Positions 33,098 through 44,194 are shown, counted from the first letter of the stretch. The stretch is DNA of 64,000 bases from Isoetes taiwanensis (GCA_021234155.1 JAJEKV010000236.1:603533-667532), one strand, 5' to 3'. Program-made: numbers and translations. The notes: generated from the letters alone by a model not told the origin.

Positions 33098-33304
33098 GGC
33101 TTCTCGGCGGATGGCGCTTTATACTCTGAACAACGACAAAAATAGACAAGCTGGCGGGGAGATAAATAGTAAAAAGCGAAGTTAAAGTAAAATATGATGG
33201 TAGCGTTTTTAAATAATTATGCGGAACCCTAAAAATATCGGACAAAATCACGGAACCCTAAAAAACATCGGACAAAAACACAAATAAAAAACCGAGATTC
33301 AAAG

Positions 33305-34816
33305 CTAGCCGATAGACAATTTCTTGTTGATCGCGAACTCACTAAACTTTACATTTCCCTCTTTCACGTAACCAACCCTAATGCCATCAATAAAATAATG
33401 GAAGTCGTCGACAATTTCCTCTGTCTCCATTAGCACTCTTAGCTCGATAATGGCCATTCGCTTTCCATGGTGGCGTATAAATGACTTCCCTCCCTCTCCA
33501 TACTCGAATATCCCGCGTCGGAGTGTCTATTATGGTCCTCAAGCGGCTCCCAAAAAGTTGTGCGACCTCTCTTTTTTGTTTCCTTCGTTCTAGTTGGCAA
33601 TTAGCATTATAAATATTGTTTTGGAAGAAAGTATCGAACTTAAAGGAGGACTTAACTTCTGGCGGACCTACGTTAGTTGACCGGATGATTAGGTGGAATC
33701 GAACATCCCAGTCGGAACCAAAAATAAGCCATCCACAAAATCGGCGGGGGAGAAAGCATTATATGTCTTTGAGCTTTTGAACTTCTGCGCCATCCGGAAT
33801 ATGTTAGCAAATACCTCAAAGCGGTGTGAAGATTTTGAAACTCATCCTCACGCCTCCGTTTTTTCGGACATTCCGCTTGCACCTCGTCGACCATGCATTT
33901 CTTCATTGCAATTACATTGTTCTCATTAATTAGTGCGTGGCTTACAAAGTTCACTTAAAGGGGGCAATTCAACCGGCCTCAAGCTCGGTTTCCTGACCTT
34001 TACGTTATAATCATGTCCGTAAAACCAGATGCCTATACCCCGCAAGGTCACGGCATCCATACCTTGGAAAAGGACAATTCCGATGTCTATGTGATACCAC
34101 GACAAAGTACACTACTAATACTTTGGTAGGAATGACATCCACGACGTCTGATAAACATAAACCTGCACAATAAATTTGTTTGTAAACACGTGTCAACGAA
34201 AGAAATGAAAAGATAAGAAGATCACACGACGCGAAACTATCTCTACGCTAGATTAAGTAGGCGGCAGCTAGCCGGCGTCGTGTGATCCGTTTAAAGGTGG
34301 TTACCATTTGCGGGCAATTTTGGGAAATTTGTTTTTGGTGGAGATTAGCTCTTTGGCCATATCAGAAGGGGTATATGCATGTCGTATTGTTATACTTTCC
34401 ACTTTCCGGCCGCTAGAATTCAACTTGAACTCTTTTATCCTACCTATCCAATGTGTCCGCACGTCTGATCGCCTTTGTCGCTTAACTCTATGCTCGCCCC
34501 TCGTTGATGGCAGCATACTCACCCACGAACCTATTGAGACAAAACCTCCCACTTCTTGACCTTGGGAATTACGTAAATGGGGCAAGAACACGAAATTCAG
34601 GAGACATGGATTGCAGATGAGGAGTGAAGGCGGAGAGGATGCACGTAGAGGCCGGAGTGTGTGATCTGAAGTTTGGCGCCAAAATTTGACAAAGGGAGTT
34701 GGTGGCGGCGGGGCGGTCAAAGTCACCATTATTTTTGGCGGGCGGCGACTCCAAAAATACGGGCCATTAAAATGGTTGCAATAAAAGCGCAGGCATCCCC
34801 TATGAAAATACGCCAT
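33305..34816 (-). pseudogene. BAH-domain-like gene
   Basis: ATG at 34816. After a Pro-rich start, a BAH-like half-domain reads GSWVSMLPSTRGEH, THWIGRIKEF and AYTPSDMAKELISTKNKFP. The frame then meets a TAA or, more likely, a donor (ATG|GTAACC at about 34302). An acceptor TTATTGTGCAG at about 34164 resumes with LCLSDVVDVIPTKVL, the ELxLSDHxDxIP strand typical of BAH domains. Downstream pieces include EVFANIFRMAQKFKSSKTYN, NNIYNANCQLERRKQKREVA and a last segment FHYFIDGIRVGYVKEGNVKF ending at TAG 33307-33305. BAH modules bind nucleosomes or histone tails, which suits the adjacent H3-like gene. The family call is by motif only. Confidence 0.5.
34220..34287. repeat. 68-bp palindrome P10
   Basis: GATCACACGACGCGAA at the left, GCCGGCGTCGTGTGATC at the right. 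It falls inside the proposed intron of the BAH-like gene (about 34302 to 34164). Confidence 0.88.
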
Positions 34817-34933
34817 GTGGATGCCAAGTAAGCACGCTCATCCTTCTACACCTTAAGTATCATCGACTTTCGTAAAAAGCATAAAACTGATTGGTCTGGC
34901 GAATCGGCGTGGAAATCTTTAGCCCAAGATAAG

Positions 34934-34965
34934 GGCCATTTTCGGACCCCAAATCCGCCCTAATG
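34934..34965 (-). repeat. right terminal inverted repeat
   Basis: Inverted copy of 21153-21184, one mismatch (GGGTCC against GGGTCT). It is immediately followed by ACTTTAGCCAC and a CT tract that belong to the interrupted LINE 3'UTR. Confidence 0.85.
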
Positions 34966-35390
<425 letters not shown>

Positions 35391-36378
35391 ATGGATCCGG
35401 TCATTCTTGGTATGATTGCCATGCTTTTTCGTGCTTTGACACTTTGGATTTGCATTACAGAGATCTTGTTTTGCAGCTATTGGAACTCAATGAGCTCGAA
35501 GATCCAATGACCCCGATTCGATGACGATGTTTTAGAAGACAACAATGGTATGTTTTTGCGCGATCCGCAAGCGTTAATGGTTCTTGGGTTCCAGCAGGTT
35601 AGAAGACCACCAAGAAGATTTTGGATTGCTCAAAGGCGAGAGAGAACACAATGGGATAATATTGATAACCACGCATGGAATTGTATAGCTTCCTTTGAAG
35701 ATGATATGTGGCACCAATTTTACAGGATGAAGAGAGCCACATTTGAGAGATTGGTAGGTTTAATTGTGCCCTATCTTGTCGCCTGGTATTAAAGTAAGGC
35801 CCCCGTTGATCGTGAAAGCAGTTGCTATGGTTCTCGTATTTTCTTGCACACGGGGATATGCCCTTACATGTCGGTCGAGATTTTATGTTGGGAAAGCAAC
35901 AACGATGTAAATATACCAAGAAAATCACGCTTGTTTTGGCTTCAAGACAATGCTTTTACAAACGTTTTGTTGCAATGCCTACGAGGTGCAAGATTAATTG
36001 ATGCATTAAGGAATTCCATGATGCAACAGGGTTGCCCAATATATATGGTGCGGTTCCGGATCCCATATTTTTTTATGGAGGAAACCCAAAAAAAAAGACA
36101 ATGGGGAAGACTATTACAGCAGACATAAGAGGCATTCATGTCTCATGCAAGGAATTGTGACACATAGCAGACTTTTTATAAATGTTTGTGTAACAAGAAC
36201 AGGTTCTGTCCATGATTCAAACCAGTTCAAGAAGAGCTCCATCTATAACAAAATTGCTTCAAAACAAATTTTGCAAGAACCAGTGGTGACTCTTAGTGGC
36301 AGAAAACTGAAGAAGGGGCAGCCTACTGATCAAGATGTTCAGGTAAATGCATGCAAGAATTGGAGGGAGCTTAAGTAG
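35391..36378 (+). pseudogene. PIF/Harbinger transposase
   Basis: ATG at 35391 (MDPVILGMIAMLFRALTL). A second block at 35550-35792 has RRPPRRFWIAQRRERTQWDN and WHQFYRMKRATFERLVGLI, the usual Harbinger N-terminal HTH region. The DDE nuclease (DDE_Tnp_4) follows in other frames: VRPPLIVKAVAMVL at about 35795 and IVTHSRLFINVCVTRTGSVH at 36150-36205, then DSNQFKKSSIYNKI. The catalytic centre is split by several indels and the third acidic residue region is not preserved. This enzyme would cut and paste the element together with the Myb-like partner at 36.7-37.4 kb. Confidence 0.78.
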
Positions 36379-36677
36379 CCTTTACGAATTTGGATGACTG
36401 TGACTAGAAGGCAATATTTAATGCTAAAATAATAGGGCTGTACGACTTCTTTAATATTTAAGAATACTGGATGATTTTGTGACAGTTCCAAAAAAGAAAT
36501 TCTAAAAAGCAAATAACTGAAAACGAACCTTTATTCCTTGTTTTTGGCAGCAAGTTTGGCAATTTCGAGCAAGGTCTCCTTTGTCATTTCACATATGCTT
36601 TGAATCATTGCAGCCATTGACTCTGCAATTTTCAATTTGTTTTGCGAGATCTTATTGTTTCCAATTCCCCGACCAAC

Positions 36678-37405
36678 TCAATTTTTCTTGCACTTTCTTC
36701 TTTTTGGAAAATCTAATTTCTTCACCTCTGTGTCCCCAAATGTGCTTGCCATCTGTGATATTCCCATTGCAATGTCCTCATCTATTTGCAACCTGGACTT
36801 CTTTCTACTTGTAGGTTTTCCACAAACTCCAGGCTGATTACATGCTGCTGATCTAGGACTTGAAGAATGCATGCGGTTTCTCGTGGGTGTCCTATTGATT
36901 GGAATTTTCGGCATCACTTTGGACTGCTTGGATTTCGATGTTAACATCATTGTTTGAATTGGGTGGATCAGCAAATTGGTCTTCAAATCTTTGCATCTGT
37001 TCCAATGGTTTCAAAATAACTATCATTCATGAAAGATTCGAGTAATTGGCATGCAAGTCTGCTGCCTCGAAAAGCTTCATTGCCAAATTCACCATCATCA
37101 CCAGACTGGTATTGGATTATCGGAGGTAACACCATATTTAACTTCTTCCATTCGTCATACCATTGCCAACTTGATGGTTCGGAACACGTATGGCTACAAG
37201 CCTCCTTCTCATCTTTAAATTTAGCTTGCAGCTTATCCCATTTGTTCTTTAGTTGTCTCGGCTCCACTAAACCCCCAACAAAGGGCTGCAATTTCATCAT
37301 AATTTCCCTCCACTTTGTGTGTTGGAGAGGTTGAGGGTGCCTCGGTTACCAATTTCATCTCGTTCGGAGATTGAGGAATGTGGAGACACCGTGATGCATC
37401 CATTG
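36678..37405 (-). pseudogene. Harbinger Myb/SANT-like ORF
   Basis: In convergent orientation to the transposase. From about 37400 (MDASRCLHIPQSPNEM) the frames join a Myb/SANT-like trihelix: MMKLQPFVGGLVEPRQLKNK, then WDKLQAKFKDEKEAC and SSWQWYDEWKKL (36983-37300). A C-terminal, Lys/Arg-rich half (36678-36986) ends KKLDFPKRRKCKKN. Harbinger elements encode just such a DNA-binding partner that imports the transposase. There is a frameshift near 36985 and one near 37330. Confidence 0.65.
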
Positions 37406-38162
37406 CAGGGGACTTCCTATTCTTTTGTGTCTATCACTTTCAAATTTTCTGCTCATGCACAACAATAGCCAAAGCGTAATCGGTTTCTAAAGATTCACTC
37501 ACAATATTGGAGGGTGCCTGAATTTATTTGAATACACGCTTGGATCTCTTTTCTTTTGATTATCTTGAAGTCGGAATTGGCTCGAGAATTAGTCTCCAAT
37601 TGAACATCCATGGAGATCCGGCTGTCATTTTCGGGTCCTTCTTGGTGCCATTTTTCAATCAGGAGGCACGAAAGGCTTGTCGGGTTTCTTTGGCAAAGCG
37701 ATCGAGAGGCCTTAGACATCTGAATTCAAGGAAATTGCAGGAATAAGGGCGACACAAAAAGGAAATTGCCGATCAAAAATTAATGAACAAATGCACAAAA
37801 ACATAATGAAAATGCCTGCATTGATGGGATGAATACCCGGATCGTAATCGGCTAATTGCTTCGAGGAATTGGATACTTGTAGCAAGAATAAGGCGGCCTT
37901 GAAGATCAAGAAATGGGGAAATGGCCCACGGTATTCGATGTGGGGGAAACATTTGAGCGTTTTTTCGTGCAAATGTAAAATTAAGGCTAATTGTTTGGTT
38001 AGTGGGCAATGAAAACGCCCCTACTTGGTCGTTAGGGGCGAATCATCTCGAGGTGAGAGTTGGGTTTTCCCACTCTCACCCATCTCTCCCATCTCTCCCC
38101 ATCTCTCATCTCGTATTCTCTCAGATTCTCTCTCGTCATCTCTAAGTCGAGATGTGGCTAGC

Positions 38163-38196
<34 letters not shown>
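37406..38196. other. spacer, Harbinger right flank and CT repeat
   Basis: No supported gene. A small inverted repeat CGCCCCTA...TAGGGGCG lies at about 38011-38040, and (CT)n at 38165-38193. I could not find matching terminal inverted repeats for the Harbinger element, so its outer ends are undefined. Confidence 0.5.
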
Positions 38197-38197
<1 letters not shown>

Positions 38198-38309
38198 AAT
38201 CCATTCATGAAGTCCGGCGTTGGCGATAAAGGATTTGATTCTAGAGATGAAATCAACAATTGCAAAGGGATATAAAATCAGAAATAGATAAGGTTCAGGG
38301 AAATCGAAT

Positions 38310-38839
38310 GATATTGCACTCTTTAAAAGAGAAGTGAAGAAAGAACTGGAGCAGCTTGAACAAGATGAATCAGAGGAGGAGGAGGATGTGGAAACACCAA
38401 AAGAGGAGGACACGGCCATCTCTGATCTATCACAGAAACTTGCAAGCTTTATGGAAGAGCAGGAAAGGAAGAGTCGAGCAGCTCAATTTGAGGTTAGTGG
38501 GCTTACCAGAAACTCATAACGAAAAAAAAAAAAGGCGTAGTAGAAAACTTTTTCAAGGAGAAGATGCAGATTGATGAGGCTGGTATAATAGATGCATTTC
38601 GGGTAGGGAAACAGGCAGATTGGACCAGGCACATCATAGTAAGGTTTCAAGATAAGGATCACAGATGGTGTGTGCTTAAAAACAGGGCTGTTCTAAAAGG
38701 TGAGAACGTTTGGATCAATGAGGATTTAACAAAGGAGCAGCTTGCTCTCCACAAAGAAGAAATCAGGAAATTTAAAGAAGCAAGAAGCCAAAATAAAAAG
38801 GTAGCATGGAAGCGAGGGAAGGTGGTCATTGATAACTAG
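38310..38839 (+). pseudogene. LINE ORF1-like protein
   Basis: An N-terminal acidic helix (ELEQLEQDESEEEEDVETPK), then FMEEQERKSRAAQFEVSGL. After a frameshift at the A-run near 38521-38532 comes IIDAFRVGKQADWTRHIIVR ... VLKNRAVLKGENVWINEDLT, which matches the RRM-to-C-terminal pattern of L1-type ORF1 RNA-binding proteins. A basic end (ARSQNKKVAWKRGKVV) closes at TAG 38837. Confidence 0.68.
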
Positions 38840-38859
38840 GAAAACGAGACCATCAGGAT

Positions 38860-39690
38860 CGGTATGTGGAACATCAATATGCTTACAGTTTCAAAGTAAG
38901 TAGCATGTTTGAAGTTCTCGAATCTTTAGATTTGATTGTATTTATGGAAACATGGGAGCATGAACAGTTTTCATTGCCGGATATACCTGGTTTTCAAAAA
39001 GTCACATCTGTATGGAATGAGATAGGAACAAGTTACAGGGGTAACGGAGGCATTGCATGTTTTGTTCGGGAGAGAGTTTTTGCCCATCTAGTAAAGGAAG
39101 CGAGATGTTAGTTAGTAAGCGAAGCATATTTGGGTGGAAATAATGGGGCATAAGAGGATATATCTAGCGGGATGTTATTATCCTCCTATACACAAGAAGG
39201 CATATGATCTGAGGGGCGTTGGCCGAGCAGATCCTTTCTTTCGGTTAGAACAAGACATTGTCAAACTTAGAGACAAAGGTGATGTAATACTCATGGGGGA
39301 CTTTAATGGGAGAATCGCTAGTAAGCAAGCCTCGATCCTTAACGGGATGGAGATCTCATATGGATGCAAGATATGGATGATGATGAAGCTATGGACGGTG
39401 AGGGTGGGATAGAAAATCGGATGATAAGGCTTATGTGACTCATATGGGTAGAATGTTGCTAGAAATGTGCAGTGGATTGGATATGAGAATATTTAATGGG
39501 CTGAACCGATTCCCAGGATCAGAGAAATGTACATGCAGAGGAAAAAGTGTGGTTGACTATGTTATTGGAGGTGAAGGAATTGCCCAGTATACAACACATC
39601 TTAAAGTATGGGAGTACCAGCCTGAATCCGATCACGTTCCAATCTCATTTCACTTACAAATTGGTAATGTAATCAGCCCAGATCGAGAGA
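38860..39690 (+). pseudogene. LINE APE endonuclease
   Basis: Block 1 (38866-39111) has LDLIVFMETWEHEQF, the conserved E-T-W strand. Block 2 (39134-39412) has YLAGCYYPPIHKKAYD and VILMGDFNGRIA (catalytic D-F-N). Block 3 (39435 on) has NGLNRFPGSEKCTCRGKSVV and PESDHVPISFHL (S-D-H). The complete set of APE motifs is present in three frames. It nicks target DNA to prime reverse transcription. Confidence 0.8.
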
Positions 39691-40850
39691 ATCAGCAGGG
39701 AAATTATGTGAGACTAGATAGAAAGAAAGCAGATTTATACCAGAAAGCATGTGAGGAAGGCATATCAGGGTTGGTGGATTTGCAGCATGCAGTGGACCTA
39801 GATAGGCATATTACGCAACTCATCCTTGATGCGACGGAACGATGTTTTGCACACAAACGTAAGGCGAAAGGGCTGCCATGTAACAGTTGGTACGATGAGA
39901 TGTGTAAATCTAAGCGTAGAGAATATTTGAAGGCAGAAAGCAATGTCAGAAAAATAAAAAAGAAAGAGTATGTGGCTCTGGTTCGAAAGAAAAAAAGGAT
40001 ATTTTTGAGGGAAAGGCAGACTAAACATATAGAGGATCTAATCCGTGAACCAAAACCTTATACGGAACAAAATGAAAAGGAAATCTGCAGCAGCCCCAGA
40101 CATAGATGCATTTGAGTTATTCCAGTATGTTAAAAGGTTATATCACTTGGAAGGCATTGACGCGGTGGTAGCAACAGGACACATAAGCGATCCTTTTATC
40201 ACAGAAGACGATGTTGCCACAGGGATCAATAGATTGGCTAATGGTAAAGCAGCGGATGCAGGAGGGTTGGTGGCAGAGATGTTGAAATGGGCAGGGGGGG
40301 AGTTAGTGGGACATGTTACGCGGATGTTTAACATGGTAATAACTGAAGGGTTTCCAAAAAATTGGCAGATTAATCGGGTAGTACCTATCTTCAAGGGAGG
40401 TGATAAATCCGATATTAATAATTACAGGACCATTCTAATTTCCAGCATTTTCTCTAAACTCTTTGCATCAGTGTTAGAGGCCAAGATCAACAAGTGGGTT
40501 GAGGAGCATAACTTGAGAGCCAAGGGGCAAGCGGGTTTTAGGCACAAACACTCCACTATTGATCACTTGGTGACAATGCAGGTAGTAATGGAGTCAGTGA
40601 AAGGTAAGAAAAACCTCGTATTTGGCATTTATTGATTTTTAGCAAAAGCTTCGATATGGTCGAGGGAATGCTTGTGGGAGAGGATGAATAAATTAAACAT
40701 TCCAAAGGAATATAGAGAGGCAACGAAGCTTTTGTATGAACAGGTGCTAGTAGAGCTATCTTTGCCTTTTAGAACTATATGTGGTGACGTGGTAGTCAGT
40801 AATGTTGGGGTTAAGCAGGGCTGCCCTTTGTCTCCCACATTGTTGATTTG
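39691..40850 (+). pseudogene. LINE reverse transcriptase
   Basis: The linker (39691-40115) has GLPCNSWYDEMCKSKRREYL, shared with the LINE at 8.34 kb. The RT begins at about 40080: LANGKAADAGGLVAEMLKWA, INRVVPIFKGGDKSDINNYR, GQAGFRHKHSTIDHLV, a frameshift at about 40630, then GVKQGCPLSPTLL. The YADD block near 40930 survives only as a remnant (CFMRDDVVLM). Confidence 0.8.
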
Positions 40851-41099
40851 TTCATAGATGGTTTGGAAGAATGGATTATAGGCGTGGTGGATGTGGCACT
40901 CCTATTGCAGGTTGTGTTCTTAATCTTTTGCTTTATGCGAGATGATGTGGTGCTCATGTCTAGACAGAAAAGCGGGGCTCCAAAACACCTTGATACCTTG
41001 GCTGATTTCTCGGATGTAATGGGAATGCGAAGTGAACTTGATGAAGTCTAAGACAATGACCGGTAGGGTCCGGGAAGAAGCTGTGATTTTTACTATAAA

Positions 41100-42169
41100 G
41101 GGGAAAAGCTAGAATCGTTGACACATATAAGTATTTGGGGCTGGTGTTGGAAAAGAATTTCAGATGGAATAGATGCATTGAACAGAGAACAAATGGTGGT
41201 CTTAAAGCTCTCTATGCCATGCAAAGGAGTTGCGGGAAGGCACATGTTATGAATCTAGGCCTTAAGAGGATGTTATATAAAGTTTTAGTGCAGTCAGTAG
41301 TCCTTTATGGATGCGAAGTATGGGGACCAGGATTGCCATCGTGCTTATGGACACAGGTGGAAAAAATCCAAAAGCGATTTCTATGCACGGAGTTAGGAGT
41401 GAAAACTCAAATCCCATATGAAATGATGTTAGCGGAGAGTGGTATGATCCCCCTGGAAGGAGAGGCTCTCATTCAGACACTGATGTATGTGATTAAAGTA
41501 AAGGGAATGGATGATACTTTCGATTGCCCTATCTAGCTATGATGGAAAGTGATACAAATGGGTGGTATAAAAAGTTAAGTCTTTGGTTGCAAAATGGAAG
41601 TTTGAACATAGATGATTGTCCAACTCTGAGACATTCGAGAATGGGTGATTAGAGGCATATATGCATTATTATGGGAGAATCCAAAAACCAAAATCACGAG
41701 GCATATCGTACTAACATAAATCGAGGTTCTGAGGAAGCAAGTTATTTGAAAAGTGATATATCGGTGATTAAGCGTAAAGAGATATCCATACGTTTGAGCT
41801 CCCACCCACGAGTATTGAAGAGGGCGATGGCACCGTATCCCTAGAGACAGACGGTTGTGCAAAGTTTGCGGTCAAGATGAGATTGAAGATGAAGTACATG
41901 CTCTGATGCTGTGCCCAGCATATGAGGTATTGCGACAGAGATATGGAATCCACGGCACATTAGAAGACTTGTTTTGTTTGCCTCCCACTAGTGTTGGGAA
42001 TTTCATTATAGATGTACTAAAGGTTAGAAAAGCATGTATTTCTAGTCTAGAGGTGCTTTTGCAGAATGATGAACATGAGATAGAGGAGTTAGAGCCGACA
42101 GATGATACCTCTGATTTTGGAGGCTCATCAGATGATTGGTTTGATGTAGAAGATAACCTGAACGTCTGA
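41100..42169 (+). pseudogene. LINE ORF2 C-terminal part with Cys/His domain
   Basis: YLGLVLEKNFRWNRCIEQRT, then YKVLVQSVVLYGCEVWGPGL and GVKTQIPYEMMLAESGMIPL (41135-41536), a broken stretch, and CKVCGQDEIEDEVHALMLCP from 41855. This finger matches CEICGEDKVE of the 7.8-kb element. An acidic tail (EEDNLNV-like) ends with TGA at 42167-42169. Confidence 0.75.
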
Positions 42170-42213
42170 TAGACCTGATGGTCTTAGTAGGCGTAATAAT
42201 TAAAAAACATTTC

Positions 42214-42216
<3 letters not shown>

Positions 42217-42257
<41 letters not shown>

Positions 42258-42592
42258 AGAGTTTTGGTCAAAGGTGGCGCAAATCCTTTCTTCCATGTTC
42301 CATCCTTTCTCCTGGAACAATTTGTCTCTAGCCATCGTCCTTGCACATTTTTTATCTTCCTGGGGTACTTTAGCCACACACTCTCTCTCTAGTGTTTTGG
42401 TCAAAGGTGGCGCAAATCCTTTCTTCCCTGTTCCATCCTTTCTCCTGGCACAGTTTGTCTCCTTTGGGCCCTGTAGCCATCATCCTTGCACATTTTTTCT
42501 CTTCCTGGGGTACTTTAGCCACACACACACACTCTCTCTCTAGGGTTACTTTAGCCACACTCTCTCTCTAGGGTTTTGGTCAAAGGCGACTC
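42217..42592 (+). repeat. tandem LINE 3'UTR units and CT microsatellite
   Basis: (CT)n at 42217-42253, then units beginning GTTTTGGTCAAAGG(T/C)GGCG at 42261, 42394 and 42573. Each full unit contains CCATCCTTTCTCCTGG, TTGCACATTTTTT, CTTCCTGGGGTACTTTAGCC and a short CACA/CTCT tail. The uninterrupted TCCTGGGGTACTTTAGCC here is the empty-site reference for the 13.8-kb element. Confidence 0.85.
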
Positions 42593-42643
42593 TGACTGCG
42601 CTTTTGATTGTGTCTAGAGTCTGGCGCGTGGTGTGTCTCTTTG

Positions 42644-42767
42644 AAGCCTAGGTTTTGGTTCTAAGTCTTCAAGTTACATTCTCCCTCTAAACTCAATGCA
42701 CGTGGAAGCCTAGGTTTTGGTTCTAAGTCTTCAAGTTATATTCTCCCTCTAGAGTCAAGGCCAAGAG
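42644..42767. repeat. 62-bp tandem duplication
   Basis: AAGCCTAGGTTTTGGTTCTA starts at 42644 and 42706. Downstream, at about 42893-42998, a second tandem pair carries CTCCTTGTG(T/C)GCTTTTAAT. The stretch to 43020 is otherwise non-coding. Confidence 0.8.
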
Positions 42768-43293
42768 CTCGAATAGCCCACCTTCTAACTCCGTCCCATT
42801 CGAAAAGAATTAGGCAACAATAACGAGGAATTGAACCCTCACGCATAGAGTTGAACCACCTCCCAAATACCAACCACTAAGGGTGGGCATTCTTTATGCT
42901 TTTCTTTTAATCTTTGAATCCCTATATACTCCTTGTGTGCTTTTAATCTTTATGCTTCCCTTTTAATCTTTAAATTCCTAAATACTCCTTGTGCGCTTTT
43001 AATTCGCTCCTTGACCTTGCGGACTCCAATCAACAATGGCCATTTATATACCCCTTACCCAGACCTCCACCGGGATAGAGACACCCCTCAAGTCTGCCCA
43101 CCCATGCCCCCAAGCTACCAATCTCAGACAGGACGAGCCCGGCCAGGAGAATCAAGCGGATGGTCCCCCACGAAAATGGCTCCGACCAGACGGCAAGAAC
43201 AAGGGAGAGGCCACTTCCATGAGGAGAGGGGCACGGGCAAAGGCCCAATCAGCAAGATCGACCCGATAGGAGATTGATTGTTATTCAGACCCG

Positions 43294-43843
43294 ATGGCAG
43301 ACCAGCCACAGATGACGGCCTTGAAAAAACTGGAGGCAAGAATCGCATGCAACAGGACTCGAATTGCAAACATGGCAGAAGAGATCCAGTCCTCGGTGCC
43401 CCATGTTCTTAGAAGACAATTGGCAGCGGAGAGGCAGCGGATTGTAGAGATGGAGATCCTAAACTGGAAGACGACATATGTTTGGCACACTTAGAAAGAA
43501 AATAGCAAAAACAAGATCTTGTCGATCTCGGGCTCGTGTGGACTCCCTCTCCACCATCATAGAGACCATGGCACAAGATAGACAGCGTGCTAATCAGGAG
43601 ACAAGGGCAACCATCTCCCGCCTCCAATCAGAAGTCGCAGAGGTCACCACCACCATGCGAAGCGTGCAGACTGCCTTTGAAGCGAGTCAATCGGAGTTTA
43701 GAGCGCTTCAAAGGAAGGCCGAGACACGAGACCAGGAGTTGCAGGAGCTTCGGGCAACCGTCGTCCAGCAAGGCAATGGCCTTCATGTGGAAGCCCATGA
43801 ACAATTGCGGCAATGCACACATGAATTGGTAATGCAGTAGCAA
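43294..43843 (+). pseudogene. LINE ORF1-like coiled-coil protein
   Basis: The first frame (43294-43494) reads MTALKKLEARIACNRTRIAN ... RRQLAAERQRIVEMEIL. After a frameshift the second (about 43480-43840) reads TIIETMAQDRQRANQETRAT ... FRALQRKAETRDQELQELRA. These are continuous heptad helices, as in the trimerising part of LINE ORF1 proteins. An RNA-binding domain is not evident; a His/Pro-rich stretch follows. Confidence 0.5.
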
Positions 43844-44194
43844 TTCCAGCAGGAGCTGAGCTCTCGACTATAGAGAGCAGAGGCCATAGCATGGGACATG
43901 ACAGATCCATATACCCGATGACACGCAAGGCGCCAACCGGGGTGGCCCATCGCGCGCATCACCAAGCTGCCCCATGCCACCACCACACCACTCTGGACCA
44001 CAACCCACCCCGCACGCCAAACAACAAATGCCGCAGCAGCCATTACGAGCCCCCACCACCTCAGAGTTCCAGGGGCCGGAGATGCGGGAACCCACGATGT
44101 AGTGGTGCCGCAAAAACATCTCCTGCACCGGTGGGGCAATACCTACAACAGCTCTACAACACTGAGGGTGCACATGTGGTATTACTCCCCCCAG

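Larger units (their letters stand above)
21153..34965. mobile_element. 13.8-kb TIR-bounded element with histone H3-like cargo
   Basis: The left end (21153-21184, starting CATTAGGGCGGATTTG) is repeated inverted at 34934-34965 with one mismatch in 32 bases. The left flank ends TATCTTCCTGGGGT and the right flank begins ACTTTAGCCAC. These two halves are contiguous at 42353-42377 in a related LINE 3'UTR, which gives a paralogous empty site. No target-site duplication is apparent in that comparison. Inside are a plus-strand transposase-like gene, a minus-strand gene row with coiled-coil, H3-like and BAH-like products, about ten palindromes of roughly 67 bp, and a 0.6-kb direct repeat. I cannot assign it to a named superfamily. 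Confidence 0.75.
38250..42592 (+). mobile_element. near-complete LINE, decayed
   Basis: Plus-strand order: ORF1-like acidic/coiled-coil and basic segments (38310-38839), APE endonuclease (38860-39690), RT (40045-40850), thumb/connection (41100-41540), C-terminal Cys/His domain (41855-42169), then CT repeats and a tandemly repeated 3'UTR to about 42592. It is clearly the same clade as the LINE at 7.8-10.4 kb. Multiple frameshifts, but every domain is present. Confidence 0.87.

Noticed and set aside
22970-34287. CRISPR-like array from the recurring GTCGTGTGATC motifs
   Set aside because: The motifs are paired inverted ends about 67 bp apart with kilobase spacing and genes between them. They are not direct repeats with short spacers, and the genome is eukaryotic.
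21153-34965. Integrated giant virus or Maverick/Polinton
   Set aside because: Histone and palindromes recall giant viruses, but I found no capsid, packaging ATPase, family-B polymerase or viral-type integrase. The 32-bp ends are too short for a typical Maverick.
21153-34965. KDZ (Kyakuja/Dileera/Zisupton) transposon
   Set aside because: The large size and single transposase-like gene suggested it, but the conserved KDZ sequence blocks I know of were not seen.
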